Assembly: GCA_018820665.1 (NCBI GenBank)
Contig: JAHJNW010000068.1
Coordinates: 1-64,000, forward strand
Direction of reading: 5' to 3'
Length of the DNA stretch: 64,000 bases
DNA from: Alphaproteobacteria bacterium
GTDB lineage: Bacteria > Pseudomonadota > Alphaproteobacteria > Caulobacterales > Caulobacteraceae
This document shows positions 22,345-31,206 of the stretch, in pieces. A program made the translations under genes and the position numbers. How positions within the stretch are numbered: position 1 is the stretch's first letter; every line of letters starts with the position of its first letter. The notes beneath the pieces were generated by a model. The model worked only from the letters and a program-made list of their open reading frames with translations, was not told the DNA's origin and did no database searches.

Positions 22345-23372
22345 TGGGGCCGGGCCCCGATCCGCGGTTCTTCGAGCCGCTGCCGGCCATGACGGTCGCG
22401 GCGCTTGCGGAATGCATCGGGGCCGAGGCCTTGCGGGGCGGAGACCGGATGGTCTCCGCCGTCGCACCGCTGGCGATCGCCGGGGAGGGCGACGTCGCCT
22501 TTCTGGGGGATCGCCGGTTCCTTGACGCGTTGAGCACCACCCGGGCCGCCTGCGTTATCGTTTCGGCCTCCGCGGCCGAAGCGGCCCCTCCGGACGCCGC
22601 CGTTATCGTCACGGGCGAGACCCAGGCCGCATGGGCGAGGGCATCCCTCCTCTTCCACCGCACAATCGCTCTGACCCGCTCGGTCACGCCGGCTGAGGTC
22701 GTTGAAGACGATACCGTCGTGCTGGAGCCCGGCGTGGTGTTGGGCGCTGGAGCCCGGATCGGTCGCGGAACCCGGGTCGGGGCCAACACCGTAATTGGTC
22801 CCGGCGTCCATATCGGGCGCGACTGCGTAATCGGCTCGAACGTAACGGTCGGGTTCGCCCTCATTGGCGACCGGGTCCGGCTGTTGGCGGGCGCGCGCAT
22901 CGGCGAACCCGGCTTTGGAGCGGCCGGATCGCGTACGGGTCCCGTCGACGTGCCGCAGCTGGGGCGGGTGATCCTCCAGGACGGCGTCAGCGTCGGCGCC
23001 AACTCCTGTATCGACCGCGGGGCCTATGCCGACACGGTGATCGGCGAGAACACCAAGATCGATAATCTGGTCATGATCGGCCACAACTGCGTCATCGGCC
23101 GCAACTGCCTGATGGCGGCCAACACCGGCATTTCCGGCTCCGTGACCGTGGGCGACAATGTCATATTCGGCGGCAAGGCCGGGGTCGGCGATCACCTGAC
23201 AATCGGCGAGGGCGCCCGCGTCGCCGCCGGCGCCGGCGTGTTGCAGGACATTCCCGCTGGCGAAACCTGGTCGGGCTATCCAGCCAAACCTCTGCGACAG
23301 TTCTTGCGTGAAGCGATCTGGCTCGCCAAACAGGCGTCCGGAAAGGCACGCAAGGAAAGCCGGAATGACTGA
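22344..23372 (+). CDS. lpxD: UDP-3-O-(3-hydroxyacyl)glucosamine N-acyltransferase
   Basis: Left-handed beta-helix hexapeptide repeats, [28 protein letters not shown]. Confidence 0.96.
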   Translation: MGPGPDPRFFEPLPAMTVAALAECIGAEALRGGDRMVSAVAPLAIAGEGDVAFLGDRRFLDALSTTRAACVIVSASAAEAAPPDAAVIVTGETQAAWARASLLFHRTIALTRSVTPAEVVEDDTVVLEPGVVLGAGARIGRGTRVGANTVIGPGVHIGRDCVIGSNVTVGFALIGDRVRLLAGARIGEPGFGAAGSRTGPVDVPQLGRVILQDGVSVGANSCIDRGAYADTVIGENTKIDNLVMIGHNCVIGRNCLMAANTGISGSVTVGDNVIFGGKAGVGDHLTIGEGARVAAGAGVLQDIPAGETWSGYPAKPLRQFLREAIWLAKQASGKARKESRND

Positions 23373-23844
23373 CGAGACGGACGCCGGGGTGAAGATTGAC
23401 TACGCCGAGGTCATGCGACGCCTGCCGCACCGTTATCCGTTCCTGCTGATCGACAAGGCCGAGGATTTCGTCTCCGGCGTCTCGATCACCGGCATCAAGA
23501 ACGTCACCCACAACGAGCCCTATTTCCCCGGCCATTTCCCGATCGACCCGGTCATGCCCGGCGTGATGATCGTCGAGGCGATGGCCCAGACCGGGGCTTT
23601 GATGATGTCCAAGACCCTCGACGTCTCGGTCGAGGGCAAGATCATCATGTTCATGTCGATCGACGGCGTCCGCTTCCGCAAGCCGGCCCGCCCCGGCGAC
23701 CAGCTGCGCATGAAGGTCGTGATCACTCGCCAGCGCGGGGACATCTTCAAATTCCGCGGTGAAACCTTCATCGACGGCAAGCTGGCGGCCGAGGCCGACT
23801 TCGCCGCCATGATGGTCACCGTCGACCCGCCGGTCGCGCCGTGA
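23365..23844 (+). CDS. fabZ: 3-hydroxyacyl-ACP dehydratase FabZ
   Basis: [39 protein letters not shown]; internal start. Confidence 0.97.
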   Translation: MTDETDAGVKIDYAEVMRRLPHRYPFLLIDKAEDFVSGVSITGIKNVTHNEPYFPGHFPIDPVMPGVMIVEAMAQTGALMMSKTLDVSVEGKIIMFMSIDGVRFRKPARPGDQLRMKVVITRQRGDIFKFRGETFIDGKLAAEADFAAMMVTVDPPVAP

Positions 23845-24626
23845 GCATCCACCCCACCGCCGTTGTCGACGCCGGCGCGCACATTGCGGACGAGGTGCGG
23901 ATCGGACCCTGGTGCATTGTCGGACCCGGCGTCGTCCTGCAGCAAGATGTGCATCTGATCAGCCATGTGGTGGTCCAGCAGGACACGACGGTCGGCGCCC
24001 GCACAATCATCCACCCGTTTGCCGTCATCGGCGGCGATCCGCAGCACACAGGTTACCGCGGCGAGACCGTCACGCTCGAGATCGGCGAGGACAACCTGAT
24101 CCGCGAGCATTCGACCTTCAACCGCGGCACGCCGCAAGGCGCCGGCGTCACCCGGGTCGGTTCGAACGGCCTGTTCATGACGGGCGCCCACGTCGGCCAC
24201 GACGCCGTCGTCGGCGACCAGGTCGTCATGGCCAACAACGCCACCCTCGGCGGCCATGCCAGGATCGGCTCGAAAGTCTTCCTCGGCGGCCTGGCCGCCG
24301 TGCACCAGAACGGGCGGGTCGGGCAGGGGGCCATCATCGGCGGACTGGCGGCGGTGACGCGCGACGTCATCCCCTACGGCTCGGCCTGGGGCAATCACGC
24401 GCAACTGCATGGCCTCAATCTGATAGGTCTGAAGCGAAAGGGCTACGGCAAGGACGCCATCCGCCGGCTGCTCGCGGCCTACCGTGACCTGTTCGAGGGA
24501 GCGGGGACCTTCGCCGACCGGGTGGATGCGGTCGCGAGCGACTACGCGGATCTGCCGGAGATCATGGAGATCATCGCCTTCATCCGCGAGGACGGGAAGC
24601 GTCCGCTTTGCCTGCCGGGCGAATGA
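23841..24626 (+). CDS. lpxA: UDP-N-acetylglucosamine O-acyltransferase
   Basis: Hexapeptide repeats, IHPTAVVDAGAHIADEVRIGPWCIVG, HGLNLIGLKRKG; GTG start. Confidence 0.97.
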   Translation: MSIHPTAVVDAGAHIADEVRIGPWCIVGPGVVLQQDVHLISHVVVQQDTTVGARTIIHPFAVIGGDPQHTGYRGETVTLEIGEDNLIREHSTFNRGTPQGAGVTRVGSNGLFMTGAHVGHDAVVGDQVVMANNATLGGHARIGSKVFLGGLAAVHQNGRVGQGAIIGGLAAVTRDVIPYGSAWGNHAQLHGLNLIGLKRKGYGKDAIRRLLAAYRDLFEGAGTFADRVDAVASDYADLPEIMEIIAFIREDGKRPLCLPGE

Positions 24627-24639
24627 GAGGGCGGGGCGA

Positions 24640-25470
24640 ATGAGCAGGCTGGGCCTCATCGCCGGCGGCGGGGCGCTGCCCTTGTCCGTGGCGGCGCGCT
24701 GCGAGGCCGAGGGGCGGCCCGTGTTCGTGGTGCGGCTGGCCGGCTTCGCCGATCCGCATCTGTCCCGCTATCCGGGCGTCGATGCAGGCCTCGCGGAGAT
24801 CGGTCGGGTTCTGTCCGCCCTGAAGAAGGCCGGATGTGGCGCGGTCTGCTTCGCCGGTACGGTGAGCCGGCCGGACTTCAAGAGCCTGAAGCCGGACTTC
24901 AAGGGCATGACCCTGCTGCCCGGCATCATCGCCGAGGCGGCCAGGGGCGACGACGCCCTGCTGCGGAAAATCCTCTCGATCTTCGAAGCCGAGGGGTACG
25001 CCATCGAGGGGGCCGACGACATCCTCGGCGGCGAGACTCTCCCGGGTGGCGCCCTCGGCGCGATCACACCGACGGCGGACCAGCTGTCCGACCTGAAGAA
25101 AGCGATCCATGTCGCGGAAAAGGCAGGTGAACTCGATATCGGCCAAGGCGCGGTCGTGTGCGACGGCCTGGTCCTGGCCGTTGAGGCGCAGGAGGGAACG
25201 GACGCCATGCTGGCGCGCGTCGCCAGCCTGCCCGCCGATCTTCGCGGCTCGCCGGCCGGGCGCAAAGGGGCGCTCGGCAAGGCGCCCAAGCCGATCCAGG
25301 ACCTGCGAGTCGACATGCCCGTGATGGGCCCGAGGACCGTCGAACTGGCGGCCGCCGCCGGTCTCGCGGGTGTGGGCGGCGTCGCGGGCAAGCTGATCCT
25401 GATCGATCACCCGGCCATCGTCGAGGCCGCCGACCGGCTTGGTCTGTTCGTCTGGGGAGAGACGCGGTGA
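24640..25470 (+). CDS. lpxI: UDP-2,3-diacylglucosamine diphosphatase LpxI
   Basis: MSRLGLIAGGGALPLSVA, RPDFKSLKPDFKG, lies between lpxA and lpxB as usual in alphaproteobacteria. Confidence 0.93.
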   Translation: MSRLGLIAGGGALPLSVAARCEAEGRPVFVVRLAGFADPHLSRYPGVDAGLAEIGRVLSALKKAGCGAVCFAGTVSRPDFKSLKPDFKGMTLLPGIIAEAARGDDALLRKILSIFEAEGYAIEGADDILGGETLPGGALGAITPTADQLSDLKKAIHVAEKAGELDIGQGAVVCDGLVLAVEAQEGTDAMLARVASLPADLRGSPAGRKGALGKAPKPIQDLRVDMPVMGPRTVELAAAAGLAGVGGVAGKLILIDHPAIVEAADRLGLFVWGETR

Positions 25471-26699
25471 GCCGCCCGCTGAAGATCATGCTGGTTGCTG
25501 GCGAGGCCTCGGGCGATGCGCTCGGGGCGGCGCTGGCGCAGGCGCTCAGGACCCGGCTGGGCGAGGATGTCGTCTTCGTCGGCGTCGGCGGGGCGAGGAT
25601 GGCGGAAGCCGGCGTCGCCAGTCCGTTCGATATCAGCGACCTGTCGGTGCTCGGATGGCTTGAAGGGTTGAAGGCCTACGGCGTGGTCAAGCGCCGGGTC
25701 GCCGACACCGCCGCCCTGGCGGTCGCCGAACGGCCCGACGCCGTCGTCCTGATCGACAGCTGGGGCTTCACCATCCGGGTGGCCAAGGCGATCCGGGCCG
25801 CCCTGCCGGACACGCCACTGATCAAATACGTCGGGCCGCAGGTCTGGGCCTCACGCCCGGGCCGGGCGAAGACCCTGGCGGCCTCGGTCGACCACCTGTT
25901 GGCCCTCTATGCTTTCGACGCCCCCTGGTTCGAGCGGGAGGGGCTGCCGACAACCGTCGTGGGCTCCCAGGCCCTGCACGTGGACATGAGCTCGGCCGAT
26001 CCGGCGGCGTTCCGTAGCTCGCGCGGCATCGCCGGCGACGCACCCCTGCTGCTGGTCTTGCCGGGCAGCCGCCGGTCCGAGATCGCACTGATGACCCCCG
26101 TCTATGAGGCGGCCGTCGCGCGCCTGAAGAAGGCCGACCCTGGGCTCGAGGTCGCCGTCATTGCGGCCGGGCCGGTGGCGGATCTCGTGACCGCCGAGGT
26201 CGCGACATGGCCGTTCCGCGCCCACCTGGTCGCTGAGGGTGAAAAATCCCCCGCCATGAAGGCCGCGACCGTGGCTCTGGCGACCAGCGGCACGGTCTCG
26301 ACGGAACTGGCGCTGGCCGGGGCCCCGATGGTCATCAGCTACCGCTTCCAGCCGCTCAGCTATGCGATCATGAAGCCGTTCTTCACCGGTCGGTACGCGA
26401 CCCTGTTCAATCATGCGGCGGACGAGGAGATCGCCAAGGAGCTGATCCAGTCCGACGCCACGGCGGAGAACCTGGCCGCCGAGGTGGGACGTCTGTTGGC
26501 CGATCCGGAAGCACGGGCCAGTCAGGCGGCGCGGCAGACCGCCGCCCTGGACCTGATGGGGCGAGAAGGCCGGGACCCTTCCGACATCGCGGCGGAGGCG
26601 GTGCTCAGGGTTATTGCGGCGAAGTCAGGCGGCCAGACCGCCCCGGTCGTGGCCGTCCGGCGTCCGGCAGAGCCCGAGATTTCAGGGCAAGGCGGTTAA
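25467..26699 (+). CDS. lpxB: lipid-A-disaccharide synthase
   Basis: MLVAGEASGDALGAALA, YVGPQVWASRPGRAK, LPGSRRSEI. Confidence 0.96.
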   Translation: MSRPLKIMLVAGEASGDALGAALAQALRTRLGEDVVFVGVGGARMAEAGVASPFDISDLSVLGWLEGLKAYGVVKRRVADTAALAVAERPDAVVLIDSWGFTIRVAKAIRAALPDTPLIKYVGPQVWASRPGRAKTLAASVDHLLALYAFDAPWFEREGLPTTVVGSQALHVDMSSADPAAFRSSRGIAGDAPLLLVLPGSRRSEIALMTPVYEAAVARLKKADPGLEVAVIAAGPVADLVTAEVATWPFRAHLVAEGEKSPAMKAATVALATSGTVSTELALAGAPMVISYRFQPLSYAIMKPFFTGRYATLFNHAADEEIAKELIQSDATAENLAAEVGRLLADPEARASQAARQTAALDLMGREGRDPSDIAAEAVLRVIAAKSGGQTAPVVAVRRPAEPEISGQGG

Positions 26700-26753
26700 C
26701 CCTCTGGACCTTAACCCCAATCCGGTGAAAGTTTCGGTCGTTGGGGGTGCGAC

Positions 26754-27155
26754 ATGACTGACCGGCTTACGGTGCGCGAGGTGAGTTGTCTGCGACTGCT
26801 GGAAGGCGGCCGCAAGAACAAGGAGATCGCGTCCCAGCTGGGGATCGCCGAACGGACCGTCAGCAACACCCTCCAGTCTGCCTATCGCAAGCTCGGTGTC
26901 AGTCGCCGGCAGGACGCGGTGGCCGAGTTCAGGCGAAATTGGTCAGAAACCGGGCATCGTTTGAGCATGTCTCCGGCAGGGGAAAGCAGCTCTTCTGGCG
27001 GTGTCTCCGGAACTGGCCCGCAGCCGCCTTCATTCTACCGCCCCACGCCGCCCGGGCTCGTCAATACGAGCGTCATTGTAGCGGTGTTCGCGGTGATCGG
27101 CGTGCTGGCGGTGCTGGCGCTGGTGACCTCCCGGGCCTTCCACGGCCTGGGCTGA
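26754..27155 (+). CDS. LuxR-type HTH protein with a C-terminal transmembrane helix
   Basis: LTVREVSCLRLLEGGRKNKEIASQLGIAERTVSNTLQSAYRKLGVSRRQDAV (LuxR/GerE HTH) then NTSVIVAVFAVIGVLAVLALVTS (TM); 133 aa. Confidence 0.88.
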   Translation: MTDRLTVREVSCLRLLEGGRKNKEIASQLGIAERTVSNTLQSAYRKLGVSRRQDAVAEFRRNWSETGHRLSMSPAGESSSSGGVSGTGPQPPSFYRPTPPGLVNTSVIVAVFAVIGVLAVLALVTSRAFHGLG

Positions 27156-27206
27156 ATCGACCTCAACCATTCGAGTGGCCCGCCCGTGGCGGAGGAGCGC
27201 ACACCC

Positions 27207-27557
27207 ATGTCTGATCGCAACGAGCTGGGCCGCCAGATGGCGGAAAAGCTTTACGCCGCTGAACGAGCCCTGGATGCCGCCCTGGCGGAGATCGGCGACC
27301 TGTCAGCCCTGATGACGAGGGGCCGTATGGACCACGGCATCGCCGTCGTCGTCGGACAGGAAGCATTGGAGCATGTGGCCGAATGCGGCGGCGCCCTGAC
27401 CAAGGCCCGCCGCGCCCTTGTCGAGGGCCACAAGCAGCTGGCCCGCGACGCCCGGCTCATGCGGATCGCCTGGACCGGCCTTGGCGGGCCTCTGGAAGCC
27501 AAGCCGGAGGACGGTCCGCGCCTGGCGCCGGTTGGACGTCTGCGTCAGGCCGCTTGA
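27207..27557 (+). CDS. hypothetical helical protein, 116 aa
   Basis: ORF with plausible start MSDRNELGRQMAEKLYAAERALDAALAEI; same orientation and tight spacing. Confidence 0.7.
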   Translation: MSDRNELGRQMAEKLYAAERALDAALAEIGDLSALMTRGRMDHGIAVVVGQEALEHVAECGGALTKARRALVEGHKQLARDARLMRIAWTGLGGPLEAKPEDGPRLAPVGRLRQAA

Positions 27558-27588
27558 ACCTCAATCCCAAACCCTTGATCGTCGGGAG

Positions 27589-28050
27589 ATGGATATTGCT
27601 GGAATTCTCGTCCTCATCGGCGACCCCGTGCAACAGGTCTTCCTGCTGGCGACGCTCGCGGTCATGGCGATCGGGCTGGCGTTCGGCGACCGGTCGGTTC
27701 GCATCGGCATCGGACTTGTCCTGGCCAATTTCGTGCTTACCGCCTTTGTTGATCACTGGGTCTGGCTCACCATTCGGGCGGCGGTCGCCGTGCTGGACGG
27801 GGGGCTGTTCGGACTGCTCGTCATTCTGGCCTGGCGAAGCCGGCGCTGGTGGGCGCACGCGGCGGCGGCCTTCGCCCTGCTGGGATTCTTCGCCCATTTC
27901 ATCGCCCTGTTCGACCAGAGCATCTGGTGGCGCGCCTATGTCGGACTCCGCTGGATCTTCAGCGCGGCCGTGGTTCTCGCCCTGCTCGCCGGGGTCGCAG
28001 AAGCGCCGTTTGCGCGCGGCTATGAGCGCTGGGCCGCGCGTCAGGGCTGA
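27589..28050 (+). CDS. hypothetical membrane protein (about 5 TM), 153 aa
   Basis: Internal ATG at 27589; several hydrophobic segments; same orientation. Confidence 0.75.
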   Translation: MDIAGILVLIGDPVQQVFLLATLAVMAIGLAFGDRSVRIGIGLVLANFVLTAFVDHWVWLTIRAAVAVLDGGLFGLLVILAWRSRRWWAHAAAAFALLGFFAHFIALFDQSIWWRAYVGLRWIFSAAVVLALLAGVAEAPFARGYERWAARQG

Positions 28051-28112
28051 GCCCCGGGCCCGGGTCCATCACCCCGTCGCATCCATCCATTCGATCACCA
28101 AGGGAGGCTTCC

Positions 28113-28400
28113 ATGGCGCACGCCTGGACCTATGACACCGCCGCATCCTTCTGGACCCGCAGCCGGCAGAATCCGGAAGGGGTGTGGGACGCCTGGGTCT
28201 CCGCCGAAGCCTATCTGCTGGATCACCGGCCGCGTACGCCCGCCGAGGCGGCCCAGATCCTCGCCGTGCTGGTCGACCAGGGCGGAGACCGTCGCAGCGA
28301 CGGGCGCGACGTCGAGGCGCTGACGCGGGTGCGCCGCTACCTCAGCCAGTTGGCCCGGCACGAGACCGAACAGGCGCCCCCCGCGCGGGCGGTCGCCTGA
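28113..28400 (+). CDS. hypothetical protein, 95 aa
   Basis: MAHAWTYDTAASFWTRSRQNPEGVWDAWVSAEAYLLDHRPRTPAEAAQILAVLV; preceded by AGGGAGG-like ribosome binding site. Confidence 0.7.
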   Translation: MAHAWTYDTAASFWTRSRQNPEGVWDAWVSAEAYLLDHRPRTPAEAAQILAVLVDQGGDRRSDGRDVEALTRVRRYLSQLARHETEQAPPARAVA

Positions 28401-28413
28401 TCTCCCGCGTGTG

Positions 28414-29715
28414 CTAGCCGCGGTTCTGGATCGGCACGAAATCGCGCTCGGTCGGGCCCGTGTAAAGCTGGCGCGGACGGCCGATCTTCTGGGTCGGATC
28501 GCCGATCATTTCCTGCCACTGGGCGATCCAGCCGACCGTGCGGGCGAGCGAGAACAACACAGTGAACATCGAGGTCGGGAAGCCCATCGCCGACAGGGTG
28601 ATGCCCGAATAGAAGTCGACGTTGGGGAACAGCTTGCGCTCGATGAAATATTCGTCCGACAGGGCGACGCGCTCCAGTTCCTTGGCGACCTGGAACAGCG
28701 GGTCGTTCTCGCGTCCGGTGGCGGCCAGCACCTCGTAAGCCGACTGCTGCATCACCTTGGCCCGCGGGTCGTAGTTTTTGTACACACGGTGGCCGAAGCC
28801 CATCAGCTTGTATTTCTTGGCCTTCACGCCCTCGATGAACTCCGGGATCTTGTCCGGGGTGCCGATCTCCTTGAGCATGTTCAGCGCCTCTTCGTTGGCG
28901 CCGCCGTGCGACGGGCCCCAGAGGCAGGCGATGCCGGCGGCGATACAGGCGAACGGATTGGCACCCGACGAGCCGGCCAGGCGGACGGTCGAGGTCGAGG
29001 CGTTCTGCTCGTGGTCGGCATGCAGGATGAAGATTCGGTCCATGGCCTTGGCCAGCACCGGATTGACCTCATAGTCCTCGGCCGGAACGGCGAAGCACAT
29101 GCGCAGAAAATTCTCGGAATAGCTCAGGTCGTTGCGCGGCGACACGAAGGGCTGGCCGATGTGATATTTGTAGGCCCGCGCGGCGATCGTCGGCATCTTG
29201 GCGATCAGGCGGATGGCCGAGATGTTGCGCTGGACCGGATCATGGATGTCGAGGCTGTCGTGATAGAACGCCGACAGGGCGCCCACGGTGCCGACCATGA
29301 TCGCCATCGGGTGGGCGTCGCGGCGGAAGCCCTCGAAGAAGCGGTCGAACTGCGAATGCAGCATGGTGTGCATGGTGATGCTGCGCTCGAAATCCTCGTA
29401 CTGCGAGGCCGTCGGCAGTTCACCGTGCAGCAGCAGGTGGCAGACCTCGACGAAATTCGACTGCGACGCCAGCTGGTCGATCGGATAGCCGCGGTGCAGC
29501 AGGGTGCCCTTGTCGCCGTCGATGAAGGTCAGGGCGCTTTCGCAGGACGCCGTGGAGGTGAAGCCCGGGTCGTAGGTGAAGGCGTCGGTGGCGGCGTACA
29601 GCTTGCGGATATCGATCACGTCCGGACCGGTCGACCCCGCCAGCACCGGCAAATCCACGGATTTGTCGCCGTAGGTGAGGGTGGCGGTCCCGGCGGGTTT
29701 GGCGAGTTCAGTCAT
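28414..29715 (-). CDS. gltA: citrate synthase
   Basis: [43 protein letters not shown]; start at MTELAKP. Confidence 0.98.
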   Translation of the reverse strand: MTELAKPAGTATLTYGDKSVDLPVLAGSTGPDVIDIRKLYAATDAFTYDPGFTSTASCESALTFIDGDKGTLLHRGYPIDQLASQSNFVEVCHLLLHGELPTASQYEDFERSITMHTMLHSQFDRFFEGFRRDAHPMAIMVGTVGALSAFYHDSLDIHDPVQRNISAIRLIAKMPTIAARAYKYHIGQPFVSPRNDLSYSENFLRMCFAVPAEDYEVNPVLAKAMDRIFILHADHEQNASTSTVRLAGSSGANPFACIAAGIACLWGPSHGGANEEALNMLKEIGTPDKIPEFIEGVKAKKYKLMGFGHRVYKNYDPRAKVMQQSAYEVLAATGRENDPLFQVAKELERVALSDEYFIERKLFPNVDFYSGITLSAMGFPTSMFTVLFSLARTVGWIAQWQEMIGDPTQKIGRPRQLYTGPTERDFVPIQNRG

Positions 29716-29781
29716 GAAAGCCCCTTGGTCAGACGGCGGCCCCACGCGGCGGAGGCGGCGGATCGAGTTTCGATGTGGACG

Positions 29782-31206
29782 TCAGATAGTCTGTTGCAGC
29801 GCATCATTCAAACGGCCGAGGCTTTCTTCCCGCCCCAGAGCCGCCAGAGTCTTTGCAATATCCGGTGAGGCCGAGCCTCCGGTCAGGGCCGCGCGGGCCG
29901 GCGGGCCGATCTTGCCGAAGCCGACGGCCTCTTCCTCGGCGAAGACCTTGAGCTCGGCCTCGAGCGCGAAGACATCCCAGCTTTCGAACAGGGCGAGGCG
30001 GTCGCGCAACCGCCCGATCCGTTCCCCGGCCTCGCCGGCCAGCAGGTCGCGGCCCTTGGGCTCGATGGTGATCGGTCGGGTCTTGAGCACGAAGGCGGTC
30101 TGGTCGGCCAGTTCCAGCGTCGTCTTCGCCCGGTCCTTCACGAACGGCATGGCCTGGGTCAGCCGCGCCTCGTCGTCCGGACCGAGGACGTGTCCGCGGC
30201 CGAGGTGAACGTCCAGCGTCAGTTTCGCCAGCCGGTCGTCATCGGCCAGCCGCATCCAGTGGGCGTTGACGTGGGCCAGCTTGTCGAAATCCAGCCGGGC
30301 GGGGGCCTTGCCCACGCCAGACAGGTCGAACCACGCCATGGCTTGGGCGTCGGAGAACAGTTCCTCATCGCCATGGGCCCAGCCCAGCCGGGTCAGATAG
30401 TTGCGCATGGCCTCGGGCAGATAGCCCATGGCGGCGTATTCATGCACCGCCTGCGCTCCGTGCCGCTTGGACAGCTTGGCGCCGTCGGGGCCGTGGATCA
30501 GCGGGATATGGGCGAAGGTCGGCCGCGGCCAGCCGAGCGCGTCGTAGATCAGGCTCTGCCGCGCCGCATTGTTCAGATGGTCGTCGCCGCGGATCACGTG
30601 CGTCACCCCCATGTCGTGGTCATCGACGACCACGGCGAGGTTGTAGGTCGGCGCCCCGTCCGACCGCAGGATCACCAGATCGTCGAGCAGCGCCGACTCC
30701 CAGCGCACCGGGCCCTGCACCGCGTCATCGACCAGCACGGCGCTGTCGGCGGGGCGGCGGAAGCGCACCGTGTGCGGCTTCGCCAGATCGTCCACGGTCG
30801 GCGAGCGGTCGCGCCACGGCGACTCGAAGGTCCGGCCCTCGGCCTTGGCGGCGTCACGCAGGGCTCCCGTTTCCTCGGCGGTGAGGAAGTCGCGATAGGC
30901 GTGGCCGGTCTCCAGCAGGATGTTGGCCACCTCACGGTGACGGTCGGCGCGGGCGTGCTGGAACACCGGCTCGCCGTCGGCGAACAGGCCCAGCCAGTTG
31001 AGTCCGTCGAAAATCGCCTCCACCGCCGCGTCGGTCGAGCGCTCCCGGTCGGTGTCCTCGACGCGCACGAGGAACCTGCCGTTGTGCCGCTTCGCATACA
31101 AATAGTTGAAAAGCGCCGTGCGGGCGCCCCCTATGTGCAGAAAGCCGGTGGGCGAGGGGGCGAAGCGGGTGACGACTTCGGGGGCGGAGGTGGACGGGGA
31201 GGTCAT
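29782..31206 (-). CDS. gltX: glutamate--tRNA ligase
   Basis: RFAPSPTGFLHIGGARTALFNYLYAK, KLSKRHG; start at [11 protein letters not shown]. Confidence 0.97.
   Translation of the reverse strand: MTSPSTSAPEVVTRFAPSPTGFLHIGGARTALFNYLYAKRHNGRFLVRVEDTDRERSTDAAVEAIFDGLNWLGLFADGEPVFQHARADRHREVANILLETGHAYRDFLTAEETGALRDAAKAEGRTFESPWRDRSPTVDDLAKPHTVRFRRPADSAVLVDDAVQGPVRWESALLDDLVILRSDGAPTYNLAVVVDDHDMGVTHVIRGDDHLNNAARQSLIYDALGWPRPTFAHIPLIHGPDGAKLSKRHGAQAVHEYAAMGYLPEAMRNYLTRLGWAHGDEELFSDAQAMAWFDLSGVGKAPARLDFDKLAHVNAHWMRLADDDRLAKLTLDVHLGRGHVLGPDDEARLTQAMPFVKDRAKTTLELADQTAFVLKTRPITIEPKGRDLLAGEAGERIGRLRDRLALFESWDVFALEAELKVFAEEEAVGFGKIGPPARAALTGGSASPDIAKTLAALGREESLGRLNDALQQTI

Noticed and set aside
24640-25470. 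LpxI instead of LpxH as a novelty
   Set aside because: LpxI between lpxA and lpxB is well established in alphaproteobacteria
28053-28064. CCCGGGCCCGGG palindrome before the 95-aa gene
   Set aside because: Simple GC palindrome expected by chance at this base composition; no supporting context
28414-29868. 485-aa plus-strand ORF antisense to gltA
   Set aside because: Gly/Arg/His-rich antisense translation of citrate synthase
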